Both the position numbers and the translations under genes were made by a program. From Oscillospiraceae bacterium (GTDB taxonomy: Bacteria > Bacillota > Clostridia > Oscillospirales > Ruminococcaceae), in NCBI GenBank assembly GCA_009776305.1, contig WRLY01000001.1, positions 1 to 64,000 of the forward strand: 64,000 nt of DNA, written 5' to 3'. The first letter of the stretch is position 1. Every line of letters begins with the position of its first letter. Of the stretch, positions 25,372 to 33,245 are shown piece after piece. A model generated the notes under the pieces. It was not told the origin of the DNA, did not search any database, and was given only the letters and a program-made list of their open reading frames with translations.

Positions 25372-27804
25372 TTATCCTATATATCCGTCAACAAACATAA
25401 ACTCAACCTCTACCACTGTCCCCGACGGTACAACCTCCCACGGCTCTATGCTCTGTGAGTAAGCGGTCGCGCTGTCGTTCAGTACAGGACCGGAGAGCTT
25501 TATATTAAGCCCCGCGTTGGTCATGATTTCGTTTACCTTAGCGGCGCTGAGACCTCGAACATCTGGAACAGTGCTGTATCTGTAGTCGGTTTCCTCCGAC
25601 ATATAAACAACCACTAATCCGCCCTTTGAGATAGGCTGACCCGCCTGCGGAACGGTATAAACAACCCTGTCGCCACTGTCCTCGCCTACAAATTTATATT
25701 CAAGCCCGATTGAATTAAGCCTTGTTACAACCTCGTGCCTTGACATGCCCTTTACCGCCGGCACAAAAGTGTTCTGCAGCGCTAATTCAGCTTCGCTTAA
25801 CTGCAGGGGATAGATTTCAAGGTAGGGCAGGGTTTCTTTAAACACCGCCGAAACCACAGGAGCCGCCACCGCACTTCCGTAATACATACCGCCCCGAGGG
25901 TCGTCAACCATGACAAGCATTATTATTTCGGGGTCGTTAGCGGGGGTGAAAGCGGCGAAAGATGAAACGTAGCGGTCGCCTTCGGGGAATTCGTCGATTT
26001 TCTGACTGGTTCCGCTCTTCCCGCCTATTCTGTAACCCGCGATATAGGCATTGGTGCCTTGGTTGTATTCCACCACGTCTTCAAGAATTTCACGCATAAG
26101 TGCTGAAGTTTCCGCGCTTATGACCTGACGCTTAATGTTCGGCTCGGTGCTTTGGATAATATTTCCGTCGTTGTCGATTATTTTTTCCACTACGTAAGGA
26201 GTTACTAAATTTCCGCCGTTGACCGTCGCGGCATAAGCCGTAATCATCTGTAAGGGCGTAACTTTATTAGTCTGTCCGAAAGAAGAGCTGGCAAGCTCAA
26301 CCGGTCCCATGTTCTCCTGTTTCATGTAAAGGGAATTAACCTCTCCCGGTAAATCTATGCCCGTTCTTTTGGTAAAGCCGAAAGCCTCAAAATACTCGCT
26401 GAATTTCGCCACTCCGAGTCGTCTGCCTATTTCGATAAACGCGGGGTTGCATGATTTGGTGATTGCTACCGTAAGGTTGTCAATTGTGCCGTGTCCACCT
26501 AAATTCCAGCAATTAAATCTTGTATCAGCTACAGTAGAGTGACCCGGACAGTAAAACGGTGTATCCTTGCTTATTAAATGCTCTTCTAAGGCACTCGCCA
26601 TGGTTATAACCTTAAAGACCGAGCCGGGAAAATAAAGTTCGCTGATTGCCTTATTCTTCCACTGCGTTTCGCGCATTACGCCACGCATTTCTTCCATTTC
26701 ACGATTTATTTTTTCAATCTGCTCAGGCTCAAGGTCGTCCTCAGTGCCGAACGCGTAGCCGTTTAATATCAGGGTGTCATTTACCTTCTGCCGTCTAATT
26801 TCATCAAGCAAAGCGTAATCGTCATCAGAAAGGGTTGACGGCTCGTTCAGGTCGAAGCTCGGATAGGTTGCCATAGCAAGAATCGCGCCGGTTTTTGCGT
26901 TCATGATTATTCCCGTTGCGCGGTCCTCGGGCTTATGCTGTGAAACTGCGATTTCAAGGTTCTTTTCGAGATAATGCTGTAAAACTTCGTCTATTGTTAA
27001 AATTAAACTGTTGCCGTTTTGTGCTTCATAACGCATTTCATAATCATAAGGCATTGCCTGATTGTTGGCGTCTCTCGCCATGACAAAAAGTCCGTCTACA
27101 CCCTGAAGATACTCGTCATAATATGCCTCAATGCCGTAAACGCCGATGTTATCATAATTGGTAAAACCTATAACGTTTGACGCCAGTGCGCCGTTGGGAT
27201 ACAACCTTTTGGTATCCTCCATTGTATAAACGCAGTTTTCGCCTATGCCTTTTTCTTTTTTAAATTCATTAAGCTTATCCACTTCAGGTTTCTCGGCTTT
27301 TTTCTTAACTATTTCAAAGCCAAGTTCTGATTCGTTACATTTTTTTAATAGCTCGTCATAATCCAAATCAAATATTTCCGCAAGAGCACGGCAAATTTCT
27401 TCCGCCTCATCGTAAACCGTCTCCGATACGGGTAAAACAGCCGGTAACCCTTCTTCCAGGTTGTTTTTGTATTCCCTGATTGCGGCTCTTTCGCGCTGTT
27501 CCTGATAGACGGATATATTATCACGGATTGTAGTGGGCGAAATGATAATCGACCATACGGTTTTGCTCTGGGCTAAAATTTTACCGTTACGGTCATAAAT
27601 TGTACCCCTGTTTGCAGGTATCGGAAAAGGTCTTAACTGTTGAGCGTTCGCCCGTGCGCGGTAATATTCGGCGTTGATTACTGCAGTATCGAAAAGCTGT
27701 GTACAGATATATCCCGTCATAGCTAAAATAAGTATAAATACCACACCGAAAAGCTTTTTCCTCATGGTATTGGTTGGCGAGGGGTTAATCTCTGACCTTA
27801 CCAT
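25372..27804 (-). CDS. PASTA-domain penicillin-binding protein (PBP2B/SpoVD class)
   Basis: A class B transpeptidase. One N-terminal membrane helix (about 14-33), a dimerisation domain, then the transpeptidase domain with GSVFKVI (SxxK, about residue 393), KSCNPA (SxN, about 451) and GGKSGTSQK (about 596), and two C-terminal PASTA domains (about 675-740 and 742-805). ATG follows AAAGGAG. It stands after ftsL in the dcw cluster, the place of pbpB/spoVD; domain content does not decide between a vegetative and a sporulation role. Confidence 0.94.
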   Translation of the reverse strand: MVRSEINPSPTNTMRKKLFGVVFILILAMTGYICTQLFDTAVINAEYYRARANAQQLRPFPIPANRGTIYDRNGKILAQSKTVWSIIISPTTIRDNISVYQEQRERAAIREYKNNLEEGLPAVLPVSETVYDEAEEICRALAEIFDLDYDELLKKCNESELGFEIVKKKAEKPEVDKLNEFKKEKGIGENCVYTMEDTKRLYPNGALASNVIGFTNYDNIGVYGIEAYYDEYLQGVDGLFVMARDANNQAMPYDYEMRYEAQNGNSLILTIDEVLQHYLEKNLEIAVSQHKPEDRATGIIMNAKTGAILAMATYPSFDLNEPSTLSDDDYALLDEIRRQKVNDTLILNGYAFGTEDDLEPEQIEKINREMEEMRGVMRETQWKNKAISELYFPGSVFKVITMASALEEHLISKDTPFYCPGHSTVADTRFNCWNLGGHGTIDNLTVAITKSCNPAFIEIGRRLGVAKFSEYFEAFGFTKRTGIDLPGEVNSLYMKQENMGPVELASSSFGQTNKVTPLQMITAYAATVNGGNLVTPYVVEKIIDNDGNIIQSTEPNIKRQVISAETSALMREILEDVVEYNQGTNAYIAGYRIGGKSGTSQKIDEFPEGDRYVSSFAAFTPANDPEIIMLVMVDDPRGGMYYGSAVAAPVVSAVFKETLPYLEIYPLQLSEAELALQNTFVPAVKGMSRHEVVTRLNSIGLEYKFVGEDSGDRVVYTVPQAGQPISKGGLVVVYMSEETDYRYSTVPDVRGLSAAKVNEIMTNAGLNIKLSGPVLNDSATAYSQSIEPWEVVPSGTVVEVEFMFVDGYIG

Positions 27805-27860
27805 TTTTTCTCCTTTATTAATGAAAGCCTGTCTGTTTATCTAATACTCAATATATTTGA

Positions 27861-28349
27861 TTAGAAGCCTAAATATTCCAACACGCCCGAAAACCAATTG
27901 GATATGGAAGTAGCGGCGTCATCGGCGATTTCAGCAATTTCGGTGGTTTTCCCTGTGTCAAGGGAAATATGCTTACCCTGTGCCGTCATTATTTTCTGCA
28001 TACCAAGCTCGTTTTTAGCATATTCCTCAACCCGGGCAAGCGTTACAATATTATCAAGCTCGGACTGCAACCTTAAATTCTCGCTCTGCGCCTGCTCTAA
28101 CAAAATCAGCCCATCACTTATTTTCCCCGAAAGCTCCGAAAGCTGAACCTTGCTCGAAAGAAAATAAATAGGAAGCGCCACAGCGCAAACCGCCGCTAAG
28201 AGAACCTTTAAGATACTGCCGCTTTTCGCCGCGGAATGTGAACCGACCTTTATTTTTATTTCCGCCTCTGCCTCTTTCTCTTTTTCTTTTGTATTCGTTT
28301 CAAACAGCGCGAAATCATAAGCCGCACTGGTTCTATTTGGTATCAACAT
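27861..28349 (-). CDS. ftsL: FtsL-like cell division protein
   Basis: The 162-residue product has a cytoplasmic N-terminus rich in Lys and Glu, one membrane helix (about 47-67), and an extracellular leucine-zipper-like coiled coil (LSGKISDGLILLEQAQ..., about 72-110) ending ELGMQKI, the typical FtsL/DivIC end. Sequence similarity in this family is low; position between rsmH and the PBP gene makes the call. A tail of about 35 residues is extra. Confidence 0.82.
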   Translation of the reverse strand: MLIPNRTSAAYDFALFETNTKEKEKEAEAEIKIKVGSHSAAKSGSILKVLLAAVCAVALPIYFLSSKVQLSELSGKISDGLILLEQAQSENLRLQSELDNIVTLARVEEYAKNELGMQKIMTAQGKHISLDTGKTTEIAEIADDAATSISNWFSGVLEYLGF

Positions 28350-28399
28350 TTTAAATCCCCCGTAAGTTTTTTCTTCTTTTATTTTTTATAATTTTCTGT

Positions 28400-29341
28400 T
28401 TATAATTTTTCTATAACTCTGAGCTTTGCACTTCGGCTTCGGCTGTTAGCCGAAAGCTCGGTTTCGGCTGCCGTTACAGGTTTTTTCGTGACAAGCCTTC
28501 CTTTCGGTTTGTTTTGGCAGACACAAACGGGAAACTCGGGAGGGCAAATACAACCTGTACAAAACCCGTTAAATATTGTTTTTACGATTCTGTCCTCAAG
28601 GGAGTGAAAAGAAATTACCGCTAACCTGCCGCCTTTTTCAAGTAATTCAAATGCGTCGGGTAACGCTGTTTTAAGGCTTTCAATCTCCCCATTGACCTCA
28701 ATCCTGATTGCCTGAAACGTCTTCCTGCAAGGGTTTTTCTCCCGCCGTACTTTTAAAGGCACGTTGTTTTTTATGATTTCGGCAAGCTGATTCGTGGTTG
28801 CTATAGGGGTTTCCCCCCGTGCTTTTATAATTCCGTTTACTATTCCTTTGGCGAATTTTTCCTCGCCGTACAGGAATAAAATTTTTGTTAAATCCTCGGG
28901 CGTGTATGAATTTACAACGTCGTAGGCACTTATTCCCTCATCACCCATTCTCATATCAAGCGGCGCGTCCTCATGAAACGAAAACCCGCGTTCCGCACTG
29001 TCAAGCTGATGCGATGAAACGCCCAAATCCATTAAAATTCCGTTTGCGCCTGTGATTTCAAGCCTTGCGGTCTGTTCTTTTATATTAGCAAAATTATCAT
29101 TTACAAAAATTATCGGAAATTCCGATAATTTTTCTCCTGCCGCTTTGAGAGCCTGCTTGTCCCTGTCGAGACAGAGGAGGCGCGCTTGTCCGCTTTCACC
29201 TGAGAAGCAAAGCCTCTTTGCAATCTCAAGGCTATGCCCCCCGCCCCCGACAGTGCAGTCTATATAAACCCCGTCCGCCTTTATGTCAAGCGCGTCTATA
29301 GTTTCGTTAAGCAATACGGGAATGTGAATAAAATCCGGCAT
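28400..29341 (-). CDS. rsmH: 16S rRNA (cytosine1402-N4)-methyltransferase
   Basis: RsmH methylates C1402 in the ribosomal P site. About 313 residues, with HIPVLLNETIDAL at the start, the SAM loop DCTVGGGGHSLEIA (about 32-45), and GILMDLGVSSHQLD (about 100). ATG 29341 is preferred over the TTG 27 nt upstream, since AGGA stands 12 nt before the ATG and the family starts here. The gap to mraZ holds a degenerate copy of the intercistronic repeat. Confidence 0.96.
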   Translation of the reverse strand: MPDFIHIPVLLNETIDALDIKADGVYIDCTVGGGGHSLEIAKRLCFSGESGQARLLCLDRDKQALKAAGEKLSEFPIIFVNDNFANIKEQTARLEITGANGILMDLGVSSHQLDSAERGFSFHEDAPLDMRMGDEGISAYDVVNSYTPEDLTKILFLYGEEKFAKGIVNGIIKARGETPIATTNQLAEIIKNNVPLKVRREKNPCRKTFQAIRIEVNGEIESLKTALPDAFELLEKGGRLAVISFHSLEDRIVKTIFNGFCTGCICPPEFPVCVCQNKPKGRLVTKKPVTAAETELSANSRSRSAKLRVIEKL

Positions 29342-29400
29342 TTCATATACCAATCCTGCAAGGCGCAAAACACGCCACGAAATATTTTTCCTCTTACTAT
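29342..29400 (-). repeat. Intercistronic repeat, copy E (mraZ-rsmH), degenerate
   Basis: On the minus strand AGTAAGAGGAAAAATATTTCG, a hairpin with arms GGCG/CGCC (29362-29376), and GCAGGATTGGTATATG before rsmH. The nucleotide pattern matches copies A-D, but there is no normal start codon for a micro-ORF and its frame does not end at the rsmH start. Confidence 0.7.
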
Positions 29401-29406
29401 TTTAAA

Positions 29407-29835
29407 CTACAGCCCTAATTGCACCGCTATATCCACAAGTTTTTCCATGTTTTCAGGACTTGTAGCTTCTTCCCAGTTAGCCTTATTCCAAATTTCTGCC
29501 CGCCCCTCAAGTCCTATAACAACGGCTTCGCTCTCAATTTCTGCGTATTCACGCAAGGGAGCGGGTAAAATAATTCTCCCCTGCTTGTCCGGTTCGGCTT
29601 CCTGTGCGCTCCCGAACAGAAAACGCTGAATATCGGCGGTTTGGGTCTGGGGCATTTCCCTTATTTTTTCTACTAAGGCTTTCCAGTCTTCTTTTGAATA
29701 TACCTTAATACATTTCGCGCCCAAAGTTTTGGCGATGATGAAAGCTTCTCCCAATTCTTCGCGCAGTTTGGACGGAAAATTCATTCTGCCCTTGACGTCA
29801 ACTGCAGATTTATGTTGTCCGAGAATAGCTTTCAC
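29407..29835 (-). CDS. mraZ: Transcriptional regulator MraZ
   Basis: MraZ represses the dcw operon it heads. The product (about 142 residues) has two SpoVT/AbrB-like folds with the paired signatures VDVKGRMNFPSKLR (about 13-26) and PDKQGRIILPAPLR (about 83-96). The start is uncertain: GTG 29835 is overlapped by the ribosome site AGGGAGG, while an ATT codon 9 nt further lies at ideal distance and fits the family N-terminus nearly as well. Operator boxes lie upstream. Confidence 0.94.
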   Translation of the reverse strand: MKAILGQHKSAVDVKGRMNFPSKLREELGEAFIIAKTLGAKCIKVYSKEDWKALVEKIREMPQTQTADIQRFLFGSAQEAEPDKQGRIILPAPLREYAEIESEAVVIGLEGRAEIWNKANWEEATSPENMEKLVDIAVQLGL

Positions 29836-29959
29836 CTCCCTCTGCCGTGCCGGCAGACAAACCTCGCCTGCGACGCGGCAAGCCGTTTGTTTATTATGAT
29901 TTCGGCTACGCGCTTTACCGCGATAAAGTAGTTTTCAACATTTTCCACGAAGTTTTCCA

Positions 29960-29994
29960 CCACTTTGAGCCACTTCAAACCACTTTTCACCACT
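29960..29994 (-). promoter_or_regulatory. MraZ operator, four boxes with 10-bp period
   Basis: On the minus strand AGTGG occurs four times exactly 10 bp apart (ends at 29964, 29974, 29984 and 29994), with further GTGG copies at 29944-29960. MraZ is known to bind short direct repeats of this kind upstream of its own gene. The boxes lie just downstream of the -10 element. Confidence 0.85.
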
Positions 29995-30004
29995 TGTTAA
30001 GAAT

Positions 30005-30033
30005 ATTATACACTTTTCAGCTCCAAAAAGCAA
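30005..30033 (-). promoter_or_regulatory. Promoter of the dcw cluster
   Basis: TTGCTT (30028-30033), 17 bp, TATAAT (30005-30010) on the minus strand, immediately before the MraZ boxes. Confidence 0.8.
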
Positions 30034-30090
30034 TTACTATTTTTTAATTCTTTATAGAATTTTAACACCTTTTTTTGTAACTATTGCACA

Positions 30091-30119
30091 AAAAAAGAAC
30101 CCTCGTTTTGAGGGTTCTT
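30091..30119 (-). terminator. Terminator after the GHKL ATPase gene
   Basis: Stem AAGAACCCTC/GAGGGTTCTT (30095-30104 and 30110-30119) with a T-run on the minus strand. It separates the GHKL/helicase pair from the dcw promoter. Confidence 0.9.
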
Positions 30120-30165
30120 CACAAAAACAATCCTACATATTGTGCTTACAATGTCGAGTTTGATA

Positions 30166-33100
30166 CTACATATTGTTGTTTTTCAGTATATTTATGTTTT
30201 CTTCGACCCAATTCGCCGCCATCAGCGGAGTTAAGACTATGTCGGTATTTTTCCGTTGTGCCGACATGATTGCTTTTCTTTCATCACCTTCAGTTTTTGA
30301 CATATCGTAGGTGATTTGTTCACGATAGACAAGGGTGCAGAGCAGATGTTTAGTGGAAACCGACGCCGCGCGGGTGATTTCCTCCAACCATACAAACGGG
30401 GAATCTCCGCCAATTCTCAAATCATCTATAACCCAACTGTCGCAAACCACAGCATCGTTAGCGCAAAGGTAAAGGGAAAACTTGAAAGTTTGCTCGACGT
30501 CGCCGTTCATGAGATTAGCCTCGAAGCTCTTAATTGAAAAACCGTTTAGCGCGTCGGTTTCATAACGGCAGAGCGAGCAAACAGCACCGTAGCCGAACAA
30601 TTTAAAATTCACATCCTTGGCGTAAAAGTTCCTTGAACCAAGACTGTTGTCCTTTATTTCGCGCACAACGCCGCGCAGGAAGTTTAGTTCCTCCTGATTG
30701 AGGTTGGGCATGGGTTTCATGTAGAAAGGCAGTTGGTCAGGGATTACGATTTTTGCCGCCTTTGCACCCATGTAACGTCTGCGTATAAGGTTTCTCACCT
30801 GCCCTGTGACAATCGCCTCGATTTTATCCGCAAATTCTTCCTTGGTATCATCATCGCGCAGGACAATATATTTTTTTGTGAGTGCCCGCCCGCCAGCATC
30901 TATACCGTTGCGGTGGTCAATTATTTCAATTAAAACATCGTCTTCACCCAAAAGCGCGATTTTATCTGTTTTGAGATTGCATACATAAACCCTGCCGGCT
31001 AAATCGGCGATTTGCTCTTTCGGGAGATTTTCCGAAACAAGCGCGTCCGCAACCTTTTGCGGCTCAAAGCTGTAACGACTAAGTCCGTGGTCAAAGTCAA
31101 ACCGCTTGCCTTCCAATACGCCGTGCTTTATAAGGACGTTTAAGTCTCCGACTATTTCAATCAAATCGGTAAATGTAACCTTTGAATTAATCGGAAATTC
31201 TGCGTCGTAAGCCATAAAGAAGTATTCGCGATTCGCGCCCTGTTTCAGAACCACTTCCCCACCCTGCTTCTTAATTTCGAGCAGGAATTCAATAGGCTCG
31301 CGTCCGTTGGCAAAAATTTCGAGGAATTTTTTCACCGTATCGCAGTAGTCCTGATAGGTCAAAAACAGTTTTTTATGCTGTTCGAGGCAATTCATGAGCT
31401 TTATAATATTTCCGATTTTCATGCCGGAAATCTCAATGGGGCATTGCTCGCCCGCAGGCTCAATGTAGAATTTATTGTCTTTCAGGGCGACGCGGTATTC
31501 TTCGCCGTAGACGTCGCCGAGTTCAGCGAACATCTTTTCAAGCCGTTCCTCGTCTAAAATCCGATAACACCCAAGCGCCTGCTCCAAAAGTCGCTTGGTA
31601 AGACTTGTAAACCCGTCATACATGTCATAATCTGTCCCGACAGGGTTATTTTCGGAACTCATAGCCATTACGTTTCCGTTTTTATGGAATTCATAAACAT
31701 ACGCGGTTTCGCTTTTTCCTGAAGTTTCGCTTTTCCATTCATACCCGACGTAAAGGATTCTGTCTTTTATATCCGACAGCTTTTGGTTCATTTTAATTAG
31801 TTTGTTGACCAATAACTCTTCATTCGCCGAGCCGTTCAGACGGCGCTCCTCCGAAACGTCTTTAACGGTACTGTAAAAGGCGTTTTTTTGTATTTCGGAG
31901 TAATGCAAAGGAGTTTCTTCCCTTGCGTAACGTAAGGAAATACTACGCAGAAAGTCTTTCTTAATATCGCTGTTTATGTGTCCCGACAGAATAAAGTTCT
32001 TGATGAACTCAAAGGCGTATGATTCGGGGCGGAGGTGATACAGCCCGCTTTCGTCGGGATTTTCAGTCAGCTCAAGTACAAAGAACCTTCCGAAATCCTC
32101 AATAATCTTGAGAACGCTTTTTTCAACATGGGAAAGAACCTCCTGCTCCTTGTCGGGACGCACTCCCGTGCGGAAGGTTGTAATGTTACGATTCGGCACG
32201 CTTATGAAAAACGCCGAAAGTTTTTGATTGGCAAAGGAGCTCTGGGTATCCTTTATAAGCCCCGTCAGCTCATAAGTGGAAAAATAATTGTACTTGTCGG
32301 TCAGCAGTCTTACAAGACCCTCCCGCTTGCTCATAGCCACCGCAAACGGAATAAGGTAGACAAAGCCGTCGTCCTCGTGACATATAAAGTCAACCGCGCT
32401 TTTTCCGCCTTGGGTAAAGCGTATTACATTTACATTCACAGCCTTGTTTGTGTGATTATAAACCTTGTAAAAGTCAATAAGCTTGCCTTCCTCCATTACA
32501 GCTATGTTGAAAGTGCGCTTATCGCTGATTTTATCAGGCTCTTTACTGCTCAAAACCTTTTTCCTGTTGAAAGCAAAGCAAAGCTCCATGAGGCTTATAT
32601 ACTCGCTCTTCTTTTCGGTAAGGCTGATGAAGTTATCCTTTATTTTGGCGTATTGTTCGGCGTTCACCTTTATCACCATTTCGGTACCTTTGAAAACCGG
32701 ACGCCTTAAACTTATGTCGGCTATTTTCAGCAAGCCCTGATTATTGGTTATGCAAAAACTGAAATTGTTCGAGCGCATGGAAAGCCACTCAACGTTCATG
32801 AACACACTCTTAGCACCAACGCCAAAACGCCCCTCGCGCAACTCGTTTCCGGTATTGCGCCCGAAACTTAAATAAAACATAAACTGCTCTAAGGTGAATC
32901 CCGCCTCATTGTAGGATATGGAGATGGTGTCATCGCTTTTGAAATTCACGGCGATTTTAACGTCCTCTTCTTCATAATCACAGTCGAACGCGTTTTGAAA
33001 AAGCTCTCTTATTACGCTTTCCACGGGATAATCCTTGACGTTGAGCAATGTGTTAAAAGCAGTACGCCCGCTGAACAGCTCGTTGAAATATTCCATGAAT

Positions 33101-33243
33101 TCCACGTGCGCCGTTTCTCCCGATGCGAGCTGCTTGTCAATGCGCTCAAGGGAAGAAGACATTTTGTAATAATCTCGGTCGGCGTGACCCTCATAAAAAT
33201 CGCCAATCAGCGCCGTTACAGACTTTTCAATAATATCGGACAC
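30166..33243 (-). CDS. Large GHKL (Hsp90-like) ATPase
   Basis: The 1025-residue product starts with a GHKL ATP-binding domain: N-box VIRELFQNAFDCDYEEED (about 75-92), the second motif NEAGFTLEQF (where DxGxG is expected), and the G-box GRFGVGAKSVF (about 137-147). The rest is long and unrecognised, without a histidine phospho-acceptor, nuclease or MutL C-terminal motif that I can see. The GTG start uses a ribosome site within the last codons of the helicase-like gene 2 bp upstream, so both proteins are made together. Function unknown; ATP-driven clamp or chaperone activity would fit the fold. Confidence 0.8.
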   Translation of the reverse strand: MSDIIEKSVTALIGDFYEGHADRDYYKMSSSLERIDKQLASGETAHVEFMEYFNELFSGRTAFNTLLNVKDYPVESVIRELFQNAFDCDYEEEDVKIAVNFKSDDTISISYNEAGFTLEQFMFYLSFGRNTGNELREGRFGVGAKSVFMNVEWLSMRSNNFSFCITNNQGLLKIADISLRRPVFKGTEMVIKVNAEQYAKIKDNFISLTEKKSEYISLMELCFAFNRKKVLSSKEPDKISDKRTFNIAVMEEGKLIDFYKVYNHTNKAVNVNVIRFTQGGKSAVDFICHEDDGFVYLIPFAVAMSKREGLVRLLTDKYNYFSTYELTGLIKDTQSSFANQKLSAFFISVPNRNITTFRTGVRPDKEQEVLSHVEKSVLKIIEDFGRFFVLELTENPDESGLYHLRPESYAFEFIKNFILSGHINSDIKKDFLRSISLRYAREETPLHYSEIQKNAFYSTVKDVSEERRLNGSANEELLVNKLIKMNQKLSDIKDRILYVGYEWKSETSGKSETAYVYEFHKNGNVMAMSSENNPVGTDYDMYDGFTSLTKRLLEQALGCYRILDEERLEKMFAELGDVYGEEYRVALKDNKFYIEPAGEQCPIEISGMKIGNIIKLMNCLEQHKKLFLTYQDYCDTVKKFLEIFANGREPIEFLLEIKKQGGEVVLKQGANREYFFMAYDAEFPINSKVTFTDLIEIVGDLNVLIKHGVLEGKRFDFDHGLSRYSFEPQKVADALVSENLPKEQIADLAGRVYVCNLKTDKIALLGEDDVLIEIIDHRNGIDAGGRALTKKYIVLRDDDTKEEFADKIEAIVTGQVRNLIRRRYMGAKAAKIVIPDQLPFYMKPMPNLNQEELNFLRGVVREIKDNSLGSRNFYAKDVNFKLFGYGAVCSLCRYETDALNGFSIKSFEANLMNGDVEQTFKFSLYLCANDAVVCDSWVIDDLRIGGDSPFVWLEEITRAASVSTKHLLCTLVYREQITYDMSKTEGDERKAIMSAQRKNTDIVLTPLMAANWVEENINILKNNNM

Positions 33244-33245
33244 TC

